This document shows positions 18,369-25,134 of a stretch of DNA of 26,676 nucleotides, piece after piece. The translations under genes were made by a program, and so were the position numbers. Origin of the DNA: a virus; IMG/VR virus record IMGVR_UViG_3300046355_000289, positions 1 to 26,676 of that record. The stretch is one strand, 5' to 3'. The notes beneath the pieces were generated by a model, which saw only the letters and a program-made list of their open reading frames with translations, was not told the DNA's origin and ran no database searches. The first letter of the stretch is position 1, and every line of letters starts with the position of its first letter.

Positions 18369-18659
18369 ATGAAAGATAATATTTTGAATGATAAACAGCG
18401 TGAGGTACTTTACATCACCCAAGAAGAATGTGCTGAAGTAACTCAAGCGATTAGTAAGATTTTTCGTTTCGGTTTCGATGCTAGATATCCCGTTGATGGT
18501 AACAGTAACCGTGAAAGACTTACCGAAGAAGTTGGTGATTTGGTTGCTATGATTAGGTTATTGATTGATTTTGATGTGATTAATATGGAAGATTTAGAAC
18601 AGGCAGCTGAAGATAAGATGAAGAAATTGAAGCGCTGGTCAAATTTATATGTTGATTGA
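18369..18659 (+). CDS. MazG-like NTP pyrophosphohydrolase, 96 aa
   Basis: ATG 18369; upstream frame extension to 18300 rejected as it overlaps the previous gene. EECAEVTQAISKI (E19, E20, E23) and EEVGDLVAMI (E53/E54, D57) form the metal-binding EExxE-x-ExxD signature of all-alpha NTP pyrophosphatases. Short MazG-like enzymes in phages may hydrolyse dNTPs or nucleotide alarmones. Next gene overlaps by 11 nt. Confidence 0.9.
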   Translation: MKDNILNDKQREVLYITQEECAEVTQAISKIFRFGFDARYPVDGNSNRERLTEEVGDLVAMIRLLIDFDVINMEDLEQAAEDKMKKLKRWSNLYVD

Positions 18660-18801
18660 TTTTGTAAATTTATTTCTTGCAATTTTGGGTACTATTGTTG
18701 TGGTTTTTGCGATGATAGGTGTTTGGGTTATATTAAAGATGATAGTACCTATTTTATTTTTTAGTACCGGTGTTTGGATTATTATGGAGTTTTTGAAGTG
18801 A
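18649..18801 (+). CDS. Two-TM small membrane protein, 50 aa
   Basis: ATG 18649 to TGA 18799-18801. Nearly wholly hydrophobic: two segments (about 5-29 and 31-48) separated by KMIVP. No family. Its stop overlaps the GTG start of the next gene. Confidence 0.75.
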   Translation: MLIDFVNLFLAILGTIVVVFAMIGVWVILKMIVPILFFSTGVWIIMEFLK

Positions 18802-18980
18802 AAACCGTATTGAATTACCTCAAATATAGTGGATTAAATGTTATACTTAAGCTTAATCCATATCATTGGCGATTAGGTATTGCTTATCGCCAGACCGTTG
18901 ATGTGTGGGAACAAGATGCGTTGGTGATTGAATTATTGCCAATTACGATTAGATTATGGATTGATAATGGAGATTGGTAA
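18798..18980 (+). CDS. Conserved small phage protein, 60 aa, GTG start
   Basis: GTG 18798 coupled to the previous TGA, with TGGAG nine bases upstream inside the previous gene. Motif LNPYHWRLGIAYRQTVDVWEQ and tail LPITIRLWIDNGDW resemble a T4-like cyanophage hypothetical family of ~60 aa. Function unknown. Confidence 0.8.
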   Translation: MKTVLNYLKYSGLNVILKLNPYHWRLGIAYRQTVDVWEQDALVIELLPITIRLWIDNGDW

Positions 18981-19153
18981 TGTTAGATTATTATAGTATG
19001 TGGATGAAACAATATTTTGATGCTTTAGATTATATGACAGTTAAAACGGAAGTGAATAAACAAATGATTACAAAGACTTTACAAACAAATGATTATGTGC
19101 CATTCAAAGACAATGGTTTGAATGATGTTATGAAATTATGGGCTGTTAAGTGA
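18980..19153 (+). CDS. Hypothetical helical protein, 57 aa
   Basis: TAATG coupling at 18978-18982; ends TGA 19151-19153, overlapping GTG 19150. Contains SMWMKQYFDALDYMTVK, phasin-like in appearance, but not assigned. Supported mainly by coupling on both ends. Confidence 0.72.
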   Translation: MLDYYSMWMKQYFDALDYMTVKTEVNKQMITKTLQTNDYVPFKDNGLNDVMKLWAVK

Positions 19154-19704
19154 ACATTTTTTACCTAGACCATGATGTTGACCGTTGTGCTATGATGCAT
19201 AATGATAAACATTGTATTAAAATGATTTTAGAATATGCTCAATTACTTTCTACTGCTCACCGTGTGCTTGATGGCACTCAATCTGTTGGCCTCAGTAAAA
19301 CTGGTCGAAAACAAACTAGATATGTTCTTCCTGACGGTCGTGAATCTATTTTGTATTCTTCTACTCATTTATCTCATCCTTCAGCTGTCTGGTGCAGGTT
19401 AAACGATAGTAACTATAAATGGTTACAATCAATGTTAGTAGCCTTATGTAAAGAATACACCTATCGTTATGGTAAAGTCCATAAATGCGAGCGTGATGGT
19501 TTAGTAGAACAGTTGGCACGATTGCCAGATATGATACCATCTGCTCCATTTACCCAACCAACACCAGCGATGCCTGATGATGTTAAGGTTGCTGGTGATT
19601 CTTTATCTTCATACCGTAACTACTATATAAAGAACAAGACGCATTTGGCGAATTGGAAAAAACGAAATATTCCGGAGTGGTTTAATGCCAACATACGAAT
19701 TTAG
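19150..19704 (+). CDS. Conserved phage protein 'MNIFYLDHD...CDKH-like', 184 aa
   Basis: GTG start. N-terminus MNIFYLDHDVDRCAMMHNDKHCIKMILEYAQLLSTAHR belongs to a widely distributed phage family (DKHxxKM..E.AQ.LSTAH), often uncharacterised; histidines and Cys could bind metal. SHPSAVWCRLNDSNYKWL follows. Some databases have labelled relatives as DNA-repair-like, which I cannot confirm. Overlaps the next gene by 20 nt. Confidence 0.83.
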   Translation: MNIFYLDHDVDRCAMMHNDKHCIKMILEYAQLLSTAHRVLDGTQSVGLSKTGRKQTRYVLPDGRESILYSSTHLSHPSAVWCRLNDSNYKWLQSMLVALCKEYTYRYGKVHKCERDGLVEQLARLPDMIPSAPFTQPTPAMPDDVKVAGDSLSSYRNYYIKNKTHLANWKKRNIPEWFNANIRI

Positions 19705-20002
19705 AGATACAAATAGTGGTGAACATTTTGAAATTTTTATGACATGGTCTAAGCGTGAGGAATACTTAAAAGAAAATCCTCACCTTGAACCTGTTGTAGC
19801 TGCACCTGCAATTATTGGTGGTATTGGCAATTACCAGAACAAAGCACCGTCTGGTTTTAATGAAGTGATTTCTAGGGTCGCTGAAGCACACCCAGCATCA
19901 CCTCTTGCTGAGAAGGTCGGTGGTCGTTCTATTAAAGATGTCAAAACAAGAGAAGTAGTCAAGAAACACGTTGAGAAGATTACCAAGAGAACACAGAAGT
20001 GA
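19685..20002 (+). CDS. FmdB-like N-terminus phage protein, 105 aa
   Basis: MPTYEFRDTNSGEHFEIFMTWS resembles the start of the FmdB/zinc-ribbon regulatory family, but the cysteines are absent (the knuckle is lost). The rest (GFNEVISRVAEAHP, EKVGGRSIKDVKTREVVKKH) is a basic helical tail. This variant is common in T4-like phages; function unknown. ATG 19685 lies within the previous gene. Confidence 0.83.
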   Translation: MPTYEFRDTNSGEHFEIFMTWSKREEYLKENPHLEPVVAAPAIIGGIGNYQNKAPSGFNEVISRVAEAHPASPLAEKVGGRSIKDVKTREVVKKHVEKITKRTQK

Positions 20003-20685
20003 CCTTTATACATGAGAAGTTGCCTGGTTTAGATTTTGAATTAGAGGCAGTTACAACAGAAGAAGGTCGTAAATACCTCGTACCGAATGGTAAGAGGTAT
20101 AATTCTATTACCACAATTCTTAAACCATACAATCAACACATCATTGAGAATTGGAAAGAGGCAGTTGGTGAGGAAGAAGCGAAACGAATTTCTGGTTTAG
20201 CTTCCCGCAGAGGTGAAGCAGTACATTTATCTTGTGAGAAATATCTTCTAAATGAGTTGAATGATTTTAAAATTAGAACAATGATGCCTAATATTAAGGA
20301 ATTGTTCTTACAGTTGAAACCGCATTTAGATAAAAGTGTTGGTAAGATTTATTCAATTGAGCAACCACTATATTCGGATGAATTGCAGGTTGCAGGTCGT
20401 GTGGACTTAATTGCAGAATGGGATGGTAAAATCTCAATCATAGATTATAAAACATCTGGTAAATTTAAAGATGAATCTGATATCGCCAATTATTTCATAC
20501 AATGTACCGCATATGCAATTATGTTTGAAGAAAGAACTGGTGTACCAATTGAACAGATTGTTATTGCGATGGCTGTGGTGAATGAAAATAAACCATTGTT
20601 ATTTGTGCGAGAGAAAAAAGATTATATTGATAAATTAAATTATTTTGTGAGGTTGAACCTTGAAAATTTACATAAACAAATATAA
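19999..20685 (+). CDS. PD-(D/E)XK (RecB/Cas4-like) exonuclease
   Basis: GTG 19999, GTGA-coupled. 228 aa. Conserved set: GEAVHL (H76), E121 in SIEQPL, GRVDLIAEW (D136) and IIDYKTS (D149, K151) as the catalytic core. Present in many T4-like phages. Probably degrades host DNA or processes recombination intermediates. No helicase partner adjacent. Confidence 0.9.
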   Translation: MTFIHEKLPGLDFELEAVTTEEGRKYLVPNGKRYNSITTILKPYNQHIIENWKEAVGEEEAKRISGLASRRGEAVHLSCEKYLLNELNDFKIRTMMPNIKELFLQLKPHLDKSVGKIYSIEQPLYSDELQVAGRVDLIAEWDGKISIIDYKTSGKFKDESDIANYFIQCTAYAIMFEERTGVPIEQIVIAMAVVNENKPLLFVREKKDYIDKLNYFVRLNLENLHKQI

Positions 20686-21265
20686 GAATCATTGGGTCAG
20701 TCCATATACCATTGTTGAACATGTTTTCTTTTGGACTGATTGGTCTAAATGTGCCAGAGCAAAAGGACATGTACCAGATGACCAATGGATTGAATCCCCA
20801 AAGTGGGCGAATCAGTTAGCTGAGTGTTTGATGCCCGCTTGTGAAGTGTTAAGAAATATCCGAGAGTTTTTTGACCGTAAAATAAACTATGTAAAGATTG
20901 ACCGATGGGATACTTGGTCGATGGACAATACATTGGCTATGATTATTCTTCCTATGCTAAAACAATTGCAAGCATCCAAACATGGTGCACCTAAGGTTGT
21001 TGATGAGGATGTTCCTGAATATTTACGCAGTCACATGGCTCAACCAAAAGAGTATGAGTTGGATGCCGATGAATTGTGGCAAAAAAGATGGGATTGGGTT
21101 CTTGATGAAATGATATTCACTTTTGAGAAACTCAATGAAGATGATTGGGAAGCAGAATTTTTTACAAATAAAGAATGGAACAAAGAAGAATGGACAAAAG
21201 TAAATGACCGAATCAATAACGGTTTGGTTCTATTTGGTAAATATTATAGAGGTTTATGGGATTAA
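20660..21265 (+). CDS. Conserved T4-like phage protein, 201 aa, TTG start
   Basis: TTG 20660 with GAGG (20649-20652) seven bases upstream; overlaps the exonuclease by 26 nt. Strong blocks: INKYKNHWVSPYTIVEHVFFW, KINYVKIDRWDTWSMDNTLA, MLKQLQASKHGAP and RWDWVLDEMIFTFE. This family is near-universal in marine T4-like phages but uncharacterised. Trp/Asp-rich surface suggests a protein-protein role. Confidence 0.88.
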   Translation: MKIYINKYKNHWVSPYTIVEHVFFWTDWSKCARAKGHVPDDQWIESPKWANQLAECLMPACEVLRNIREFFDRKINYVKIDRWDTWSMDNTLAMIILPMLKQLQASKHGAPKVVDEDVPEYLRSHMAQPKEYELDADELWQKRWDWVLDEMIFTFEKLNEDDWEAEFFTNKEWNKEEWTKVNDRINNGLVLFGKYYRGLWD

Positions 21266-21423
21266 AATTTTGGAGATTATGGGCAAAAGCTTTGGGTGAA
21301 AAATCAGGTAAATCTGATAAAGAAGCAAACATAATTGCCACATTACGCACAATTATTGTGTTATTTTATATCATGACAAATATGTTCATTATTGCAGGTG
21401 TTTTACGCCACTGGAATGACTAA
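21256..21423 (+). CDS. Conserved small membrane protein 'MGLKFWRLWAKALGEK', 55 aa
   Basis: ATG 21256 to TAA 21421-21423. The N-terminus GLKFWRLWAKALGEKSGKSDKE is followed by one or two hydrophobic segments (IIVLFYIMTNMFIIAGVL) and RHWND. The same short protein sits next to the previous family in T4-like cyanophages, so the pair is likely functionally linked. Confidence 0.83.
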   Translation: MGLKFWRLWAKALGEKSGKSDKEANIIATLRTIIVLFYIMTNMFIIAGVLRHWND

Positions 21424-21443
21424 ATATATTTTCTGATGCCATA

Positions 21444-21465
21444 CTGTAACAGTTCATCGTTACAG
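21444..21465 (+). promoter_or_regulatory. Hairpin in the endolysin leader
   Basis: CTGTAAC (21444-21450), 8-nt loop, GTTACAG (21459-21465), followed by the very strong AAAGGAGGT (21472-21480). A weak late-promoter-like ACTAAATA lies at 21419-21426. The hairpin may stabilise or time endolysin mRNA. Confidence 0.5.
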
Positions 21466-21483
21466 CCAACAAAAGGAGGTAAA

Positions 21484-22044
21484 ATGCGAAGTAGACCGAT
21501 ACAATTAAGTATCCTAATATCAGCAGTAATACTGGTACTATCGGTGTTTAGTACCAATCAAGGTAAATATCATTTACCGTTTGATATTAAATATCACACA
21601 CTATCAAAGTCAACACAGAAACAAGTTGATTGTCTAACGGAAAATATCCTGTTTGAAGCAGGACATGAATCCAAAGAAGGGCAAGTAGCAGTCGCCCTAG
21701 TCACCCTAAACCGAGTATCAACAGGCAATTATGCCAGTGATGTATGTGGTGTTGTTCACCAAAAAACAAACGGCATTTGTCAATTTAGTTGGGTGTGCGA
21801 ATCTATTGCCGGTAATCGCTTGACATTGTTACGCAGTTCATTGTATAATGATGCTCGTAATGTAGCCATCAATGTTCTAATGAATTATGAGACTATGAAG
21901 GACATTACAAAGGGTGCCACATACTATCATGCCGATTATGTGAATCCAAATTGGGGTTTACCAAAGACTACTCAGATTGGTAGACACATTTTTTATAAAC
22001 GACAAAGTGATGTTGATAAGATTGATAAGGAAATTAAATTATGA
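21484..22044 (+). CDS. SleB-type cell-wall hydrolase (endolysin) with N-terminal anchor
   Basis: ATG 21484 chosen for the perfect ribosome binding site just upstream. 186 aa: a short basic start, hydrophobic segment (about 7-22, signal-anchor or SAR type), then the SleB/Hydrolase_2 catalytic domain with LTENILFEAGHE (E53, E58), VALVTLNRV, GICQFSWVCE, GATYYHADYVNP and IGRHIFY. Cleaves peptidoglycan. The anchor suggests Sec-dependent export rather than holin-only release. Followed immediately by a membrane protein that could be holin- or spanin-like. Confidence 0.9.
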   Translation: MRSRPIQLSILISAVILVLSVFSTNQGKYHLPFDIKYHTLSKSTQKQVDCLTENILFEAGHESKEGQVAVALVTLNRVSTGNYASDVCGVVHQKTNGICQFSWVCESIAGNRLTLLRSSLYNDARNVAINVLMNYETMKDITKGATYYHADYVNPNWGLPKTTQIGRHIFYKRQSDVDKIDKEIKL

Positions 22045-22268
22045 ATGATGTGAAATCAGATTTAAGAACTATGGTGATTGCTGGAACCATTGTTGTTATA
22101 TCCGCAATTATCGGTGGTGTTGTGTATAATGTAAATGACCGTAATCTGATGTCAAGGAACATAGATAACGCAATTGCAAAAGGTATGGATCCTTTGGCTG
22201 TTAGATGTTCTTATGTAACTAATACAGATACGATTTGTGTAGCCCACGCTGCATCCAATAAAAAATAA
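22041..22268 (+). CDS. Single-TM protein linked to endolysin, 75 aa
   Basis: ATGA-coupled to the endolysin. One TM helix (residues ~12-29, MVIAGTIVVISAIIGGVVY) with an extracytoplasmic C-terminal domain carrying two Cys in RCSYVTNTDTICVAHAAS. Similar small proteins occur in T4-like phages. An i-spanin or holin-accessory role is possible from context only. Confidence 0.78.
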   Translation: MNDVKSDLRTMVIAGTIVVISAIIGGVVYNVNDRNLMSRNIDNAIAKGMDPLAVRCSYVTNTDTICVAHAASNKK

Positions 22269-22282
22269 TTGAAAGGTATATT

Positions 22283-22555
22283 ATGGCAGTTCAGCAATTG
22301 AGTATTAACCAGATTTCGAGTGAAGCAGACCAAAAGAAGTTATTGGACTGTTTGCGTGAATGTTCTGGTTCTATGACACGTATGGAAGGTGAGCGTGATT
22401 ATATTAAAGAATCTGTAGCGGCTGTTGCTAAAGATTTACAGTTACCAAAGAAGTTGGTTGCGAAGATGGTTAAAGTTTATCATAAACAAAACTATGATGA
22501 AGAAGTAGCAACCCACGAACAATTTGAAACCCTTTATGAAACGATTGTGAAATAA
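22283..22555 (+). CDS. dsbA: DsbA dsDNA-binding protein
   Basis: 90 aa (T4 DsbA is 89). Matches T4 DsbA in the block KKLLDCLRECSGSMTRMEG, DLQLPKKLVAKMVKVYHKQNYDEE and the C-terminal EQFETLYETIV. In T4 it binds dsDNA at late promoters and is thought to act as a weak activator. Order dsbA-(orf)-33-59-32 is that of T4, supporting the call. Confidence 0.85.
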   Translation: MAVQQLSINQISSEADQKKLLDCLRECSGSMTRMEGERDYIKESVAAVAKDLQLPKKLVAKMVKVYHKQNYDEEVATHEQFETLYETIVK

Positions 22556-22557
22556 TT

Positions 22558-22806
22558 ATGAAATTTACATTTACAAGTGAGTTCCAAGGTTTTGGTAGTC
22601 CAAAAAATACCATGGAATTTGAAGTTGACCAATTAGATGATGTTTTGGCGTATTTTGAACAATTCTTAAAAGGCTCTGGTTATCATTTTGATGGTAATGT
22701 AATCATTGACCAAGAAACTTGGCCAGCAATCCAAAATATTAATTTCGATTTAGCTGAGGAACATTTCAATAACTTGAATCAGGTAGATTTAACAGATGCC
22801 AACTAA
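22558..22806 (+). CDS. Hypothetical protein between dsbA and 33, 82 aa
   Basis: ATG 22558 two bases after dsbA. MKFTFTSEFQGFGSPKNTMEFEVDQLDD reads as two strands, then an acidic helical tail. Relatives occur next to dsbA/33 in T4-like phages, unassigned. Overlaps gene 33 by 11 nt. Confidence 0.83.
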   Translation: MKFTFTSEFQGFGSPKNTMEFEVDQLDDVLAYFEQFLKGSGYHFDGNVIIDQETWPAIQNINFDLAEEHFNNLNQVDLTDAN

Positions 22807-23017
22807 AGAAGAAATGTTGAAGTTTGCTAGAGCAATCGAGAAGATGGTTGCCGAAACAGATTACAACCACATGGAAGCAATCGTTGAGTATTGCAAAGAA
22901 ACGGGCATGGAAATTGAATTGGCTGCCACTTTGGTAAACTCTAATTTGAAATCTAAACTTGAATCTGATGCTCAAGATTTGAATTTGTTACCGAAGTCAG
23001 CACGATTGCCTTTCTAA
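22796..23017 (+). CDS. 33: Late-promoter transcription accessory protein gp33
   Basis: 73 aa; T4 gp33 is longer (112). The blocks YNHMEAIVEYCKETGMEIELAATLV, and C-terminal AQDLNLLPKSARLPF correspond to marine T4-like gp33; the hydrophobic/aromatic C-terminus is the sliding-clamp binding end. gp33 is a co-activator bridging RNA polymerase and gp45. Position between dsbA and 59 matches T4. Confidence 0.8.
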   Translation: MPTKEEMLKFARAIEKMVAETDYNHMEAIVEYCKETGMEIELAATLVNSNLKSKLESDAQDLNLLPKSARLPF

Positions 23018-23037
23018 ATGATTTATTATGATATAAT
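23006..23037 (+). promoter_or_regulatory. Promoter giving a leaderless gene 59 mRNA
   Basis: TATAAT 23032-23037 ends 6 nt before ATG 23044. Upstream TTGCCT (23006-23011) would give a 20-bp spacer as in the tRNA-locus elements, but it codes for the end of gp33, so it may be coincidental. Confidence 0.65.
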
Positions 23038-23043
23038 GGTGAT

Positions 23044-23631
23044 ATGACAGGTTATGAAGCGTTCTCAATATACAACTCCTTAAAGTTGCATTTCTCCTCA
23101 AATTCTTACGATTATTTCAAATACAACGGTAAAAGTAATATCTCTATCGAAGCTTTTGAAAATCGTAAGGACAAATACCATTTCTATAAACTATCTCGGC
23201 AAAATGAAAAAGAAGATTACATTGAGTTTCTCATATCCAATTTTCTAATCAAAGAGAATTTATGGGCAGGTGATTTGTTGCAAGAAGAAGCTATAATTGC
23301 CTACAAGTTACGTATGGCAACTATACAGTCATTGGGTTATAAATTCCAAAATGATTGCCAAAAGCTGAAAGATAGTGTATCCTCTCCTAATGAGTTACTG
23401 ATAACTGACGGTGATTACCCAAAGTTATTGACCATGACATTACAGAAGGATGTACATTTAGAAACTTTGGTGATTATGAATTCTATAATGAATTTCTTAC
23501 CTATGTGGGACAAGAAGATAACAGACACAATTCGTTATCCTGAGTTTTCTCGCAAAGTGAAAAAGTATGCACCTTTCTTGCAATTTGATAAAGACAAGTT
23601 TAAAAATATTATTATGAAAGAATTATTGTGA
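23044..23631 (+). CDS. 59: gp59 loader of the gp41 helicase
   Basis: 195 aa (T4 gp59 217). Recognisable: YEAFSIYNSLKLHFSSNSYDYFKYNGK, RKDKYHFYKLSR, FLISNFLIKENLWAGDLL and C-terminal LQFDKDKFKNIIMKEL. Loads the replicative helicase onto gp32-coated DNA at forks. The start codon coincides with the predicted transcription start. GTG-coupled to the HAD gene. Confidence 0.93.
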   Translation: MTGYEAFSIYNSLKLHFSSNSYDYFKYNGKSNISIEAFENRKDKYHFYKLSRQNEKEDYIEFLISNFLIKENLWAGDLLQEEAIIAYKLRMATIQSLGYKFQNDCQKLKDSVSSPNELLITDGDYPKLLTMTLQKDVHLETLVIMNSIMNFLPMWDKKITDTIRYPEFSRKVKKYAPFLQFDKDKFKNIIMKELL

Positions 23632-24122
23632 AAATTTATGTAGATATGGATGGTGTATTAGCCAACTTTGAGAAACGGTACATTGAATTGTTCCGTGAAT
23701 CTCCAGGTGAATCCAGAAATGGTAAAGAGTTTAGTACAAACTGGCCAACTTTTATCGAAGGTAAAAACTTTGAGACATTGGAGTGGTGGCCAGGTGGTCC
23801 TGAGTTAATTACATATCTGAGTGCGAATGTTCCGGTTGAATCTGTGGAGATTTTAACCTCATCAGGCGGCAACAAGTTTCATGACCAAGTTGTGATTCAG
23901 AAGCATAAGTGGATTGAAACATTTAATTTACCTGAGCAATGGAAAGTAAACGTGGTAGCTGGTCGTAAAAAGAAGGCAGAATTTGCAACACCTGATAGCA
24001 TCTTAATTGATGATACCGAAGATGTTATTCAGGCATTTCGTGCAGCTGGCGGTATAGGTATTCATCACAAAGATATCGGCAATACTTTGATGTTGTTGGA
24101 TATTTACTTGCAAAAGGCATAA
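23628..24122 (+). CDS. HAD-superfamily 5'-nucleotidase-like protein
   Basis: GTG 23628 (GTGA overlap with 59). 164 aa: DMDGVLANF (D6, D8, HAD motif I), ILTSSGGNKFH (motif II), K130-K132 region RKKKAEF and ILIDDTEDV (motif III). Likely hydrolyses a nucleotide monophosphate or modifies nucleotide pools. Its placement between 59 and 32 is not T4-like but occurs in several relatives. Confidence 0.87.
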   Translation: MKIYVDMDGVLANFEKRYIELFRESPGESRNGKEFSTNWPTFIEGKNFETLEWWPGGPELITYLSANVPVESVEILTSSGGNKFHDQVVIQKHKWIETFNLPEQWKVNVVAGRKKKAEFATPDSILIDDTEDVIQAFRAAGGIGIHHKDIGNTLMLLDIYLQKA

Positions 24123-24138
24123 ATATAGTATATACTAT
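24108..24138 (+). promoter_or_regulatory. Gene 32 promoter region: sigma70-like plus late-like element and palindrome
   Basis: TTGCAA 24108-24113, 17 bp, TATACT 24131-24136. CATAAATA (24118-24125) matches the late consensus at 7 of 8. ATAGTATATACTAT (24125-24138) is a perfect 14-bp palindrome overlapping the -10. Both early and late use of gene 32 is plausible. Confidence 0.6.
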
Positions 24139-24156
24139 GAATATGTGGATAAGTCG

Positions 24157-24177
24157 TAATACATTTTTAATACATTT
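24157..24177 (+). repeat. Tandem TAATACATTT repeats in the gene 32 leader
   Basis: TAATACATTT at 24157-24166 and 24168-24177, 11 bp apart, in an A/T-rich unstructured leader before ATG 24196. In T4, gp32 binds an unstructured A/U-rich leader to repress its own translation; this is a candidate operator. Confidence 0.45.
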
Positions 24178-24195
24178 AAATACGAGGTAAATAAT

Positions 24196-25092
24196 ATGAG
24201 TTCATTTGCAAACTTAAAACGCAACCGTTCAAGCCTAGAAACTCTTACTAAGGCAATCGAACAAGTTTCCCAACCAAACGCAGAAGCAGGTAGTAAAGAC
24301 GATACACGATTCTGGCAACCTAGTGTTGACAAGTCAGGTAACGGCATGGCTACGATTCGTTTCCTTCCAGCACCAGCTGCTGATGGTGACGATGCATTAC
24401 CATGGGTTCGTGTATTCAATCACGGTTTCCAAGGTCCTGGTGGTTGGTTCTTTGATAATTGTTTAACTACTGTGAATGATAAATGTCCAGTATGTGAACA
24501 CAATTCTACATTATGGAATTCTGGCATCGAAGCAAACAAAGAGATTGCTCGTAAACAGAAGCGTAAGTTGACATACATCGCCAACATTTTGGTTGTATCA
24601 GACCCAAGCAACCCACAAAACGAAGGTCAAATCAAGTTGTATAAATTTGGTAAAAAGATTTTCGATAAAATTTCTGAAGCGATGAATCCTGAGTTCGCTG
24701 ATGAGACACCAGTTAACCCATTTGATATGTGGGAAGGTGCAAACTTCAAATTGAAGATTCGTAATGTTGAAGGCTATCGTAACTACGACAAGTCGGAATT
24801 TTCCGACAAGTCAGCTTTGTTTGATGGTAATGATGAGAAACTTGAAGAATTGTGGAAGAATGAGTTTTCTTTGAAAGACTTTACAGACCCTAAACAATTC
24901 AAACCATATGAGCAATTAAAAACTCGTTTGGATAAAGTTTTAGGTTTTGATGGTGGTCCAGTGAATTTGAAAACAAAGGCAGAAACTGCCGAGTTGAATA
25001 ATTTTAGAGATGATGATTTATCAGTGATTGATACAAAGATTGCTGAGAGTGACGAAGATATGGATTACTTCAAATCACTTGCTGCGAATTAA
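24196..25092 (+). CDS. 32: gp32 single-stranded DNA-binding protein
   Basis: 298 aa (T4 301). N-terminal basic LAST-like segment NLKRNRSSLE (6-15) for cooperativity; OB-fold core with zinc site H76, C89, C97, C100 (GF..NHGFQGP, DNCL, CPVCEH); DNA-binding block QKRKLTYIANILVV; acidic C-terminal tail DEDMDYFKSLA for partner binding. Coats ssDNA in replication, repair and recombination. ATG preceded by GAGG and followed by a strong terminator. Confidence 0.96.
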   Translation: MSSFANLKRNRSSLETLTKAIEQVSQPNAEAGSKDDTRFWQPSVDKSGNGMATIRFLPAPAADGDDALPWVRVFNHGFQGPGGWFFDNCLTTVNDKCPVCEHNSTLWNSGIEANKEIARKQKRKLTYIANILVVSDPSNPQNEGQIKLYKFGKKIFDKISEAMNPEFADETPVNPFDMWEGANFKLKIRNVEGYRNYDKSEFSDKSALFDGNDEKLEELWKNEFSLKDFTDPKQFKPYEQLKTRLDKVLGFDGGPVNLKTKAETAELNNFRDDDLSVIDTKIAESDEDMDYFKSLAAN

Positions 25093-25110
25093 TTTCACAA
25101 AGCAAGATTA

Positions 25111-25134
25111 AACCCCGCTTCGGCGGGGTTTTTT
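25111..25134 (+). terminator. UUCG-loop Rho-independent terminator after gene 32
   Basis: AACCCCGC (25111-25118) TTCG GCGGGGTT (25123-25130) then TTTT. C(UUCG)G loop and 8-bp GC-rich stem. The U-tract overlaps the stop codon of the convergent - strand gene, so it insulates both; on the - strand it has a short U-run only. Confidence 0.95.
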
